A stretch of DNA of 64,000 bases from Alphaproteobacteria bacterium PA2. Lineage in GTDB: Bacteria; Pseudomonadota; Alphaproteobacteria; Caulobacterales; Caulobacteraceae. A program made the translations under genes and the position numbers. Of the stretch, positions 20,500 to 28,500 are shown piece by piece. How positions within the stretch are numbered: position 1 is the first letter of the stretch; the number at the start of each line of letters is the position of its first letter. The stretch is taken from positions 62,001-126,000 of the forward strand of contig NKIZ01000001.1 of assembly GCA_002256425.1 (NCBI GenBank), read 5' to 3'. The notes below the pieces were generated by a model, which saw only the letters and a program-made list of their open reading frames with translations, searched no databases and had not been told where the DNA came from.

Positions 20500-21202
20500 G
20501 CTTGGCCTCACAGGTATATGCGTCGACGGCCTCCATCAGCCAGGCGCCCGGACGTCCGGCCCGGCACCGCTCCAGATGAACCTCCCAGCGCGGCGCCCCC
20601 AGACCCAGCATGCCGGGCTCGGGCTGGCTGGGAGCCGAGGACACCCGCCAGCGGGTGGCGGCCGCCGTGCCGGTGGACTGACGATCCACCCCGCCATAGG
20701 GGCGACGGCGCAGGATGAAGCCCGTGGCGCCCCTCGTCTCACAGGCCAGCTGCAGCCGCCGGCCGGCGGTCAGGTCCACCGCCTCCACCTCGGCGAAGAC
20801 GGCGCTGACTCCCTCGGTGGCCAAGGCGTCCTCGGCCACGGCCAGGGCCTCGGCCTCGTCCCGGGCGCAGACTTCGATCAGCTTTTCGGCGGGAAAACCC
20901 AGCCCCGCCAGACCCGGGGCGAACAGGTCGTCCCGGCGCAGGATCCACACCGCCTCCCCGCGGCGGGCCAGGGGCGCGGCCATGAGGGCGGCGAAGGCGG
21001 CCGGCGCAGCGCAGGTCTCGGCCTCCATGCCGCCGCTGACGAATTCATGCCATTGGCCCAGCGGCAGGCCGCCCTTGATGAAGGCCTCATCCAGACGCGC
21101 GTCGCCAAAGGGCAGGACCCCGGACACACCCCGCCCGCCCGCCTCCAGGGCGGCGATCTTCGCCTTGAGGGCGAGCAGACCCGCCTCGCGAAAACCGGAC
21201 AT
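20417..21202 (-). CDS. imuA: ImuA, RecA-like mutasome subunit
   Basis: A 261-residue RecA/SulA-like protein (ImuA), required for damage-induced mutagenesis with ImuB and DnaE2. The fold-typical GVLPFGDARLDEAFIKGGLPLGQWHEF is present, with no canonical Walker A. ATG 21202 is the first codon, only about 17 bases after a LexA box, so the operon is almost certainly SOS-controlled. The C-terminal ~28 codons overlap the start of imuB. It is the first gene of imuA-imuB-dnaE2. Confidence 0.93.
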   Translation of the reverse strand: MSGFREAGLLALKAKIAALEAGGRGVSGVLPFGDARLDEAFIKGGLPLGQWHEFVSGGMEAETCAAPAAFAALMAAPLARRGEAVWILRRDDLFAPGLAGLGFPAEKLIEVCARDEAEALAVAEDALATEGVSAVFAEVEAVDLTAGRRLQLACETRGATGFILRRRPYGGVDRQSTGTAAATRWRVSSAPSQPEPGMLGLGAPRWEVHLERCRAGRPGAWLMEAVDAYTCEAKHGTHPLRLVAPLGDRQLAPTTPLRLAG

Positions 21203-21218
21203 GTCTTTGTTCCTTATT

Positions 21219-21233
21219 GTTCCGCTTTTGTTC
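21219..21233 (-). promoter_or_regulatory. LexA (SOS) box of imuA-imuB-dnaE2
   Basis: GTTC-N7-GTTC on the plus strand (GAAC-N7-GAAC reading toward imuA) is the known LexA site of Alphaproteobacteria. It lies about 17 bases upstream of the imuA ATG, overlapping the expected promoter. Another GTTC precedes it with a 6-base spacer (21209-21212), and a GAAC follows at 21242-21245, making an inverted pair GTTC-N8-GAAC with the last GTTC. Confidence 0.88.
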
Positions 21234-21375
21234 TAGTACGAGAACAAAAGGAGTCAATGGGGCGGGGATCAGGGGGATGAAATCTGACACCTGGCGCCCG
21301 AGCGGCCACAGACCGGCAGGAACATGGGTCGCCAATTCGCCATGAGCGGAAATTCCGAACGGCAGGGATGGATGA

Positions 21376-23277
21376 TCAAACGTTGCTCGGTGGCCGTCGG
21401 ATGGCTGCTCCTGACTCAAAGGCGACGCCGGGAACGTCCCTATCGGGCGGTGACTGTGTCTGAGCACTGGCATCACCTCCCAGCGACGCTGGCCACGCCG
21501 CAACTTCCCTAGCGTAGTAGTCAGCGACGTGACGGCTGCGTTCCGCAGCATGGGCCAAGTGGCTGGCCAACTCCTTATTCGCTCGCTGCGACCAGGCACG
21601 GCCCTCTTGTTGCAGTCGGCGCAGGACAATCCCCGGCGTATCTTGGGCGCTTGCTCGGAGCTTCTGTGGGTAAACCCCAGAGACGACGTACGGTCGGCGC
21701 GCCGCATCGCCATACACTTCATTTTGCGCGGCCCACACGGCGTGAGCCAGCGGCTTGCCATAGTGCTTTCGGAAGACCCGTGTTGCGACCTCGCTTGCCT
21801 CTGCGTCCAGCACCGGGACGATAGTGCCGACGTAGGCACGCGCGCCCGCAAACATAAAGCGGCCGGAAAGCTCGCGCCATGACACGCAGGCGTTGTTGAA
21901 GATGATGGGCGTGCCATTCGCTGCTATCGATTGCGGGGCCACGATGTAGTTGTGGTCACTCATTGCCATGGCGGCTGAGCCGACGACGCGCGGGATCTGA
22001 ACCTTCGATGTCGACTCCAAACTCCCGCGAAGGTCGATGAAATCCTTGATCGCGGTCCCGACGTATAGTGATTCCTTCTTGCGGGGGTCGTTCAAGTCGA
22101 CGCCATCCAGGTACCGAAAATAGATCAGTTCTGTGAGCGCAAATCGGTCGTCATCGTTGTCGCTCGGTTGTCCGATGCCGACCGCGATGTCCACAACGAG
22201 GTGACGTGCGATTCCCTCGGCGTCGTCGAAATCGTAGTTGAACCGATATCCCGATGCATCGCCGCAATGGGTTGAGAAGATTATCAGGTCGTAAGGGAAG
22301 TGGTCGATGTCCTCCGAAACGGTTGTGACGTCCGCGCTGCGCCCCATGAGACCGCGCACCAGAAGGCGGCGTTCAGCTAGAGCCTCCGCGGTAGTTCTGA
22401 TCTCTGCCGCCTGCGTCGTGCCTGGATCAACAACGATCGCAACATTTACGCCCGGCGTTTCATTCTGTTCTGCAGCAAAGCCGTTCGCAATCGCAAGGCC
22501 AAGGTCCGGATAGGTGAACAGATGCGTCGATGGCCGCTCAGGATGGGCGAGACCGAGCGGTAGCTTCCGACTGATCCAGGTCACTGCGCCGCTAGGCGGA
22601 AGCACGACGGGCCCGATGCGTGCACGGAGTTCGTCAAGAACCTCCTCAAAAACCTGCGTCTGAGACTGTTCCCTTTGGTCGAGGATGCCGTAGAGGCGTT
22701 CCTGCAGGTATTCGCAGATCTCGTCGGGGATGGGCTTGATGATCTGCAACCCAGCCCCGAGGGAGAACGCATAGTTGGCGGCGATCACCTCGGAAAGAGC
22801 GTCTCCGGCCTCACAAACCACGAGATGATCACTTATGGGTGCGATGTAAGTCGTCGTGGGTGCCGCATCATCGAACCGGATCCAACTTCGATCTCTGAGC
22901 GCAGTCAGTAAGCCCACGCCGATGCAGTCGCGGCCCCAAGTGATTGGCGCCTTGCTCGCGATGTCTGCCGGGAGCAAAGCCTCGGCTTCCACGAAGGTTG
23001 AAACCACAGTGGCAAAACCTTGCGGGAGCGCGTGGCGAATCCGATCAATCGCATCATCGGACAACCCGCCGAGCAGCACTCGGCGGGCTTTCGTTCGGGC
23101 GAGCACGTTGTTGCGGCGAATTACTTCGGCAGCGTGATCTGGACGGGTTAGCCGGGGGCCGTCCAGCACCGTGAAATATGTCCCCCGTCGCGCAGCTGAA
23201 CAGGACAACAGCGCCGCCAGATGCGGGTCGTCTGAAATCAGAGCCGTTCGCTGAACAATGGGTACACGAATCGCCAT
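21376..23277 (-). CDS. CHAT/caspase-like putative cysteine protease in an accessory insert
   Basis: A 633-residue protein of unknown function. Its C-terminal half resembles the CHAT (clan CD caspase-like) peptidase fold: a buried strand ending in DLIIFSTHCG gives His337, and PIIFNNACVSW gives Cys464. These are followed by SGRFMFAGARAYVGTIVPVLDAEA and AVWAAQNEVYG, which match the CHAT pattern of a GA-x-V strand, a D-x-E-A turn and a helix. The first ~280 residues match nothing I recognise; there is no signal peptide or TM. The tail (about 600-633) is Pro/Ser-rich and likely disordered. Base composition is visibly less GC-rich than its neighbours. It is divergent from the HEPN-like gene, 80 bases apart. 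A role in defence or regulated proteolysis is inference. Confidence 0.7.
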   Translation of the reverse strand: MAIRVPIVQRTALISDDPHLAALLSCSAARRGTYFTVLDGPRLTRPDHAAEVIRRNNVLARTKARRVLLGGLSDDAIDRIRHALPQGFATVVSTFVEAEALLPADIASKAPITWGRDCIGVGLLTALRDRSWIRFDDAAPTTTYIAPISDHLVVCEAGDALSEVIAANYAFSLGAGLQIIKPIPDEICEYLQERLYGILDQREQSQTQVFEEVLDELRARIGPVVLPPSGAVTWISRKLPLGLAHPERPSTHLFTYPDLGLAIANGFAAEQNETPGVNVAIVVDPGTTQAAEIRTTAEALAERRLLVRGLMGRSADVTTVSEDIDHFPYDLIIFSTHCGDASGYRFNYDFDDAEGIARHLVVDIAVGIGQPSDNDDDRFALTELIYFRYLDGVDLNDPRKKESLYVGTAIKDFIDLRGSLESTSKVQIPRVVGSAAMAMSDHNYIVAPQSIAANGTPIIFNNACVSWRELSGRFMFAGARAYVGTIVPVLDAEASEVATRVFRKHYGKPLAHAVWAAQNEVYGDAARRPYVVSGVYPQKLRASAQDTPGIVLRRLQQEGRAWSQRANKELASHLAHAAERSRHVADYYAREVAAWPASLGGDASAQTQSPPDRDVPGVAFESGAAIRRPPSNV

Positions 23278-23357
23278 CGGTCGAAGCTAAAGTATTTCGA
23301 CGTCGACGCCCAAGCCACACGCGCAGGTAGGTGGCGAGATCTTTAGCAGAGGACACC

Positions 23358-24125
23358 GTGCCTTACAGCCGCGAAAAGATAGCTGAGATGCATAACGCGC
23401 TCGACGAGTGGCGCGGTCGGGAGAATGCGCTAACCCGTTGGCTGCTCGGCTATCCGTTCGCCGACGAAGTCGCGCGAGAGATGATGCGACATGGAATGAG
23501 CCGAAGAATTGCCGACCTAAAGCACAGTTTGGATCGCATCTTCGAGATTCTGCCACCGGACGCAGAGGCACCGTCACGGAGGGATCTCTACGACGCGACC
23601 GCATTCCTGCAGGCTTTCGTCATCAACACGTTCGGAGCCATCGACAACCTCGCCTGGGTTTGGGCGCGCGAAGCCAATGTACGCGATAAGCGAGATCGTC
23701 CGCTCGTGCGAAGTCTGATCGGGTTGACCCCGGACCACCAGATACTTCGCGGCAGTCTCTCCGAGAAGACACAGGCTTACCTCCAAAGCCTGGACCCTTG
23801 GTTCGAGTATCAGGAGGAATACAGGCACGCGCTGGCTCACCGGATCCCGCTCTACATTCCCCCGAAGACGTTCAACGATGCCGACGCGGCCGAACACAAA
23901 CGGCTGGAAGATGAGATGCTGGCGGAAGGGTGGAGTTGGGAGCGCTGGCACGAGGTTGAGGCGGCCCAGCGCAGGCTGGGAGTCTTTGAGCCCGTCATGA
24001 TGCACTCATACGGGGAGCGAGCTCGGCCGATGTATTTCCATGCCCAGACGCTCATCGATTTCGCGACCGTCATTGAGATAGCGGAGCATGTTGCCGGCGA
24101 CTTGGACATGTTAGGTGACAAGTGA
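23358..24125 (+). CDS. HEPN-like hypothetical protein, partner of CHAT-like gene
   Basis: A 255-residue, mostly helical protein of unknown function. I prefer GTG 23358 because AGAGGA stands 4 bases before it; an in-frame GTG at 23331 would add 9 residues but has no well-placed RBS. Residues 151-163 contain EEYRHALAHRIPL, an R-x4-H motif of the kind that forms the ribonuclease site in HEPN proteins (Arg156, His161 from this start). It lies between a helix that ends in NTFGAIDNLAWVW and a final helix (AQTLIDFATVIEIAEHV). No TM or signal peptide is present. Composition is as for the CHAT-like gene. The HEPN assignment rests on this motif and helix layout alone. Confidence 0.6.
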   Translation: MPYSREKIAEMHNALDEWRGRENALTRWLLGYPFADEVAREMMRHGMSRRIADLKHSLDRIFEILPPDAEAPSRRDLYDATAFLQAFVINTFGAIDNLAWVWAREANVRDKRDRPLVRSLIGLTPDHQILRGSLSEKTQAYLQSLDPWFEYQEEYRHALAHRIPLYIPPKTFNDADAAEHKRLEDEMLAEGWSWERWHEVEAAQRRLGVFEPVMMHSYGERARPMYFHAQTLIDFATVIEIAEHVAGDLDMLGDK

Positions 24126-24193
24126 GCTCGGCGGACTACTGCGGTGTCAGTGCGGCTGCGGACCGCCGGCACTCAAGTCCCAGATCTTAACCC

Positions 24194-24580
24194 CTACTGC
24201 GTCCCCGCCACCAACCGCCCCAGCCTCTTCGGCGCCATGGCCACATAGCTCTGCAGCATCCAGGCCTTGAGGGTGTCCAGTTCGGCGAAGACGTCATCGC
24301 CAGGCCCGAAGCAGGCCATGATCCAGTTATTGCGCTTGTACCAGCCGGGCCTCACCCGGACGAACCAGAGGTCTTCGACCATCTCAGCGGAGATGGGCAG
24401 TTTCACGGTCAGGGTGAAGTCGTCATCCGTTTCGGCCTTGTCGCCGAAGACGGCGAAGCCCTTGCCGGCCACCCGCATGTAGCGGGTCACGCCAAATCCC
24501 GGCGCCAGGTCGGTCTCGGGAAGGCTGAGGCCATAGGCGGTCAGTTCCGCCTCAGCCCGCTGGGCAGGGGTCTGGGACAT
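24194..24580 (-). CDS. MmcQ/YjbR family protein
   Basis: A 128-residue protein of the MmcQ/YjbR (CyaY-like fold) family. It shows the family course: an early LSLPETDLAPGFGVTRYMRVAGKGFAVFGD, then FTLTVKLP and WFVRVRPGWYKRNNWI, and a final helix with SYVAMAPKRLGRLV. The family is often called DNA-binding, but the function is not established. It marks the return to high GC after the accessory insert. It is convergent with the HEPN-like gene, and an alphaproteobacterial palindromic repeat separates its start from serA. Confidence 0.8.
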   Translation of the reverse strand: MSQTPAQRAEAELTAYGLSLPETDLAPGFGVTRYMRVAGKGFAVFGDKAETDDDFTLTVKLPISAEMVEDLWFVRVRPGWYKRNNWIMACFGPGDDVFAELDTLKAWMLQSYVAMAPKRLGRLVAGTQ

Positions 24581-24630
24581 GGCCTGATATTACCATGCCC
24601 CAGACTGCCCGAGGAGGTCTTTGTTTTGGC

Positions 24631-24675
24631 TCGCATTTTATCCGAAAACCGCTTCACACTTTTCGGAATGCGATC
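24631..24675. repeat. Alphaproteobacterial palindromic intergenic repeat (~45 bp)
   Basis: An imperfect hairpin: CGCATT...CCGAAAA (from 24632) pairs with TTTTCGG..AATGCG (to 24672) across CCGCTTCACAC. I recognise this sequence type as an abundant intergenic palindrome in Caulobacterales and Rhizobiales. It abuts the serA stop codon (24678) and may act as a transcription terminator or mRNA-stabilising structure for serC-serA. It is followed on the minus strand by an AT-rich tract. Confidence 0.7.
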
Positions 24676-24677
24676 CG

Positions 24678-26252
24678 CTAGAACCGCAGGGTGCGGGCTT
24701 CCTTGACGTTGGGCAGGGCGCGGATCTTGGCGACCAGGGCGTCGCCCGGATCCTGATCCACTCCGACCAGGGCGATGGCGTCTTCACCGGCCGAAACGCG
24801 GCCCAGGTTGAAGGTGGCGATATTGACCTTGGCGTCGGCCAGGAGGGCGCCCAGATTGCCGATGAAGCCGGGCTTATCCAGGTTGTTCACATAGAGCATG
24901 ACGCCGCCGAACGGGGCGTCCAGATCCATGCCCTTGACCTCGATGATGCGCGGGGTGCCAGCCATGACCGAGCCGGCGAAGGAGCGCTTGCCCATGGCCG
25001 TGGTGACGGTGATCCGCACCAGGCTCTCATAGATCGGGCTGTCGTCCTGCTTGGACTCCGAGACGGTGATGCCCCGCTCCTTGGCCACGGCCGGGGCCGA
25101 GACCATGTTGATCTCCGCCAGTATGGGCCGCATGACGCCGGCCAGGGCGGCGGCCGTCAGGGGGCGGGTGTTGAGCCTGGCCACTTCGCCCTCATAGGCG
25201 ATGTCGATGGCCTTGACCTCGACGTCGACCATCTGGCCGGCGAAGGCGCCCAGACGCTCGGCCAGGGCCACGAAGGGCTTCAGCTTGGGGGCTTCGTCGG
25301 CGGTGACCGAGGGGCTGTTGAGCGCATTGGTGACGGCGCCGGTGAGCAGGTAGTCGCTCATCTGCTCGGCCACCTGCAGGGCGACATTCTCCTGGGCCTC
25401 GACCGTCGCGGCGCCCAGGTGCGGGGTGGCGATGAAGTTCTCGGCGCCAAACAGGACATTGTCCTTGGCCGGCTCTTCCACGAAGACGTCAAAGGCTGCG
25501 CCGCCGATGTGACCGGAGTCGAGACCGGCCCGCAGGGCCTTCTCGTCCACCAGACCGCCCCGGGCGCAGTTGATGATCATCACGCCCTTCTTGGTCTTGG
25601 CCAGGGCCTCGGCCGACAGGATGTTGCGGGTCTTGTCGGTGAGGGGGGTGTGCAGGGTGATGACGTCGGCCCGGGCCAGCAGGTCTTCCAGCTCGACCTT
25701 TTCCACGCCGATTTCCACGGCCCGTTCCGCCGAGAGGAAGGGGTCATAGGCGACCACCTTCATCTTCAGGCCGTTGGCGCGGTCGGCGACAATGCCACCG
25801 ATATTGCCGGCGCCGATCAGGCCGAGGGTCTTGGCGTAGAGCTCAACGCCCATGAAGCGGTTCTTTTCCCACTTGCCGGCCTGGGTGGACTGGTCGGCCA
25901 CGGGCAGCTGACGGGCCAGGGCGAACATCATGGCGATGGCGTGTTCGGCGGTGGTGATGGAATTGCCGAAGGGGGTGTTCATGACCACGATCCCCTTGGA
26001 GGTCGCGGCCGGAATGTCGACATTATCCACGCCGATGCCGGCCCGGCCGATGACCTTCAGATTGACGCCGGCGGCCAGGACATCCTTGTCAGCCTTGGTG
26101 GCCGAGCGGACGGCCAGACCGTCATAGTCGCCGATGATCTTCAGCAGTTCTTCCTTGGACAGGCCGGTCTTCACATCGGCTTCGACGCCGCGCTGCTTGA
26201 AGATGTCGATGGCGGCGGGCGAGAGCTTGTCGGCGATGAGTACGCGGGGCAT
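24678..26252 (-). CDS. serA: D-3-phosphoglycerate dehydrogenase
   Basis: A 524-residue long-form (type I) PGDH that starts serine synthesis by oxidising 3-phosphoglycerate. The Rossmann motif GLIGAGNIGGIVADRANG, the active-site segments VMIINCARGGLVDE and IATPHLGAATVEAQ (catalytic His) and an ASB plus C-terminal ACT domain (IIEVKGMDLD...ALVGVDQDP) are visible. It lies 102 bases after serC on the same strand; the gap holds two strong hairpins. Length is that of serine-regulated bacterial PGDHs. Confidence 0.97.
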   Translation of the reverse strand: MPRVLIADKLSPAAIDIFKQRGVEADVKTGLSKEELLKIIGDYDGLAVRSATKADKDVLAAGVNLKVIGRAGIGVDNVDIPAATSKGIVVMNTPFGNSITTAEHAIAMMFALARQLPVADQSTQAGKWEKNRFMGVELYAKTLGLIGAGNIGGIVADRANGLKMKVVAYDPFLSAERAVEIGVEKVELEDLLARADVITLHTPLTDKTRNILSAEALAKTKKGVMIINCARGGLVDEKALRAGLDSGHIGGAAFDVFVEEPAKDNVLFGAENFIATPHLGAATVEAQENVALQVAEQMSDYLLTGAVTNALNSPSVTADEAPKLKPFVALAERLGAFAGQMVDVEVKAIDIAYEGEVARLNTRPLTAAALAGVMRPILAEINMVSAPAVAKERGITVSESKQDDSPIYESLVRITVTTAMGKRSFAGSVMAGTPRIIEVKGMDLDAPFGGVMLYVNNLDKPGFIGNLGALLADAKVNIATFNLGRVSAGEDAIALVGVDQDPGDALVAKIRALPNVKEARTLRF

Positions 26253-26290
26253 GGATTGATATCCTTTTGAATCGGAATGTGTTTCAGCGA

Positions 26291-26343
26291 CTCCGGACCC
26301 TGGGTCCGGAGAAGCGATGGGCGCGCCCGACCGGCGGGCGCGC
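26291..26343. repeat. Two perfect hairpins between serC and serA
   Basis: CTCCGGACC-CTG-GGTCCGGAG (26291-26311, 9-bp stem) and GCGCGCCC-N7-GGGCGCGC (26321-26343, 8-bp stem). Neither is followed by a T tract on the minus strand, so they are unlikely to be strong intrinsic terminators. They may set the serC/serA mRNA ratio through processing or stability; this is inference. Confidence 0.6.
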
Positions 26344-26354
26344 GGGATCGGTGA

Positions 26355-27512
26355 TCAGGCGGCGACCAGGCCCTGGAAGGCCCAGTCGAGCCAGGGGGTC
26401 AGGGCTTCGAGGTCAGAGGTCTCGACCGTGGCGCCGCACCAGATCCGAAGGCCCGGAGGAGCGTCGCGATAGCCGCCGACATCGAGGGCCACGCCCTCCT
26501 TTTCGAGGGCCGAGGCCAGGTTCTTGGCGAAGTCGGCCTGGGCGTCAGCGGACAGGGCCGTGACCCGGGGATCGACAACCTTGAGACAGACCGAGGTGTT
26601 GGACATGTGATCCGGATTGGCCGCCAGGAATTCCACCCAGGGGGTCTTGGCCACCCACTCAGCCAGGGCGCCGAGATTGGCGTCGGCCCGGCGGCGCATT
26701 TCGGTGAGACCGCCAATGGACTCCACCCACTTCAGGGCGTCGACGGCGTCTTCCACGCACAGCATGGAGGGGGTGTTGATGGTGGCGCCTTCGAACAGGT
26801 CGAGGGTGACCTTGCCGCCCTTGGTCATGCGGAAGAGCTTGGGCATGGGCCAGGCTGGCGTGTAGCTTTCAAGCCGGGCGACGGCCTTGGGCGACAGGAT
26901 CAGGACCCCGTGAGCGGCTTCACCGCCGAGCGCCTTCTGCCAGGAGAAGGTGACCACATCGAGCTTGGCCCAGTCGAGGTTCTGGGCGAAGGCGGCGCTG
27001 GTGGCGTCGCAGATGGTGATGCCTTCACGGTCGGCGGAGATGAAATCAGCGTTGGGAACGCGAACGCCCGAAGTGGTGCCATTCCAGGTGAAGACCAGGT
27101 CGGCGTCCGGGCGGACCTTGGAGAGATCAGGCAGTTCGCCATAGGGCGCCTCAAGCACCTCGGCCGGCAGCTTCAGCTGCTTGACCACATCGGTGACCCA
27201 GTCCTTGCCGAAGCTTTCAAAGGCCAGCAGCTGGATCGGTTTGGGGCCCAGCATGGACCACATGGCCATTTCCACGGCGCCGGTGTCGGAGCCGGGGACA
27301 ATGCCCACCAGATAGTCGTCGGGCACTTCCAGCAGCTGACGGGTGCGGTCAATGGCGTCCTTCAGCCGGGCCTTGCCGGGCTTGGAACGGTGGGACCGTC
27401 CGAGGACAGCATTCTGGAGATTCTGGGGGCTCCATCCGGGGCGCTTGGCGCACGGGCCGGAAGAGAATTCGGGGCGAGCCGGGCGCATGGCCGGCTTGGC
27501 GAGGGTATTCAT
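26355..27512 (-). CDS. serC: Phosphoserine aminotransferase
   Basis: A 385-residue PLP aminotransferase, the second step of serine synthesis, converting 3-phosphohydroxypyruvate. ATG 27512 has GGGAGA seven bases upstream; the frame is open 30 codons further but through a leader RNA. Family features are [31 protein letters not shown], and [16 protein letters not shown] with the PLP Lys. It belongs to the alphaproteobacterial subgroup of SerC by length and N-terminus. It is first in serC-serA. Confidence 0.95.
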   Translation of the reverse strand: MNTLAKPAMRPARPEFSSGPCAKRPGWSPQNLQNAVLGRSHRSKPGKARLKDAIDRTRQLLEVPDDYLVGIVPGSDTGAVEMAMWSMLGPKPIQLLAFESFGKDWVTDVVKQLKLPAEVLEAPYGELPDLSKVRPDADLVFTWNGTTSGVRVPNADFISADREGITICDATSAAFAQNLDWAKLDVVTFSWQKALGGEAAHGVLILSPKAVARLESYTPAWPMPKLFRMTKGGKVTLDLFEGATINTPSMLCVEDAVDALKWVESIGGLTEMRRRADANLGALAEWVAKTPWVEFLAANPDHMSNTSVCLKVVDPRVTALSADAQADFAKNLASALEKEGVALDVGGYRDAPPGLRIWCGATVETSDLEALTPWLDWAFQGLVAA

Positions 27513-27606
27513 AGCGATGTCTCCCATCCTTACAGATGAGCAGCGCCCCGTTGGGGGGGCGTGGCCCGACGCGGAGAAACGCCCGTTTCGCCTTAAGGGC
27601 AAGTGA
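27513..27606 (-). ncRNA. Candidate serC leader RNA motif in the 5' UTR
   Basis: The sequence directly upstream of serC reads, on the minus strand, GGCGAAACGGGCGTTTC, then CTCCGCGTCGGGCCACGCCC, then a CGCCCC/GGGGCG stem (27544-27561) and the RBS GGATGGGAG. A short GAAAC/GTTTC hairpin (27576-27589) and the position match what I remember of the serC RNA motif of Alphaproteobacteria, a small cis-regulatory structure whose ligand is unknown. Exact boundaries are approximate. Confidence 0.6.
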
Positions 27607-27648
27607 AAGTTTTGGAGATTGTCGAAAATTGAGGCGTCGGGGGCCCGT

Positions 27649-28068
27649 TCAGGCGGCGCCTTCAGCGGTCCTGGAGCCGCGGATATAACCGATGACTCCC
27701 GCGGCCAAACTCATGCAAACAAACAGGAAAATGAGATTGTTTGCTCGGGCGAAAGTCAGGTCGTGCTCCTTGGCCATGACGAAATAGTAGGCGTTCAGGC
27801 CGAACTGCGCCCCATAGAGCAGCATGACCACACCAAGCCATTTGCTGGTGAATCGGATGGCCAAACCGACGAAAACCAGGGCCGTAACCCCGTCAAATGT
27901 CAGCTTGGCCACCGGATGGAGCATGTGAGTCACGGGAAGACCGAGTAGCGTATTGGCGAGGACCAAAATCGCACCGGCACGCTCTGCCGACCCGCCCTTC
28001 CACAGTGACCACCCGCAAATAGCGAAAACCAAAATCAGCAAAATGCGGGCTATCAGCAGGTCAGACAT
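27649..28068 (-). CDS. Small four-TM membrane protein, unknown function
   Basis: A 139-residue integral membrane protein with four hydrophobic segments, at about residues 4-20, 30-48, 57-88 and 105-128. There is a short basic C-terminal tail ([12 protein letters not shown]). No family motif was recognised and no partner can be inferred. Its GC content is slightly lower than its neighbours. It is followed downstream by the serC leader on the same strand, so it could also supply read-through transcription into serC. Confidence 0.6.
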   Translation of the reverse strand: MSDLLIARILLILVFAICGWSLWKGGSAERAGAILVLANTLLGLPVTHMLHPVAKLTFDGVTALVFVGLAIRFTSKWLGVVMLLYGAQFGLNAYYFVMAKEHDLTFARANNLIFLFVCMSLAAGVIGYIRGSRTAEGAA

Positions 28069-28130
28069 GGGTCAGAAACTTCCAAACACCAAGTCTCTCC
28101 TAATCTGAGTTTTGAGACCTGTCTAAGGTC

Positions 28131-28463
28131 TTAGCCGACCTCGCTGGTCTTTCCACGCGCCTGCATGAAGAGCGGCGGAGGCTTCATGATTTCCATCTTC
28201 GTCCGGATGCCGAGACGCAGCTGGGCTTCAGCCAACTCGTTATGCACGCCGACCATGGCGGTGCGGGCGGCGCTGAGGGCCGAGATGGCTTCCATCAGCT
28301 TGACCTGGACGTCATCGGCGAAGACCACGGAGGTATTGACCTCCTTACGGGCCTTCAGGATTTCGGCCATGAACTCACTGGCTTCCACCAGGGCCTGGTC
28401 GACGGAGGCTTCGGTCGCGAACAGCTTTGCGGCGACCTGCTTGGCCACAAACACCTTTTCCAT
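28131..28463 (-). CDS. Conserved-looking small helical protein, CtrA box upstream
   Basis: A 110-residue soluble protein of unknown function, predicted almost wholly helical (ASVDQALVEASEFMAEILKARKEV, then VQVKLMEAISALSAARTAMVGVHNELAEAQLRLG) and so possibly coiled-coil, with a disordered basic tail. RBS AGGAG lies 5 bases before ATG 28463. A perfect CtrA-type site lies 23-37 bases upstream of the start, suggesting cell-cycle control. It is divergent from the hybrid kinase gene. No enzymatic motif is present. Confidence 0.65.
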   Translation of the reverse strand: MEKVFVAKQVAAKLFATEASVDQALVEASEFMAEILKARKEVNTSVVFADDVQVKLMEAISALSAARTAMVGVHNELAEAQLRLGIRTKMEIMKPPPLFMQARGKTSEVG

Positions 28464-28485
28464 GGGAACTCCTTTTTCCGAGTGG

Positions 28486-28500
28486 TTAACAACTGGTTAA
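28486..28500. promoter_or_regulatory. CtrA-type binding site TTAA-N7-TTAA
   Basis: TTAACAACTGGTTAA, followed by C, fits the full Caulobacter CtrA consensus TTAA-N7-TTAAC exactly. It lies in the 183-base divergent region between the 110-residue helical protein and the hybrid kinase, 23 bases from the former's ATG. Its closeness to that start would suit repression there, or activation of the rightward promoter; which holds is not decidable by eye. Confidence 0.75.

Noticed and set aside
21376-24125. CHAT-like gene as part of a type III-E CRISPR system.
   Set aside because: No cas gene, no repeat array, and no TPR-CHAT/gRAMP-type partner is present.
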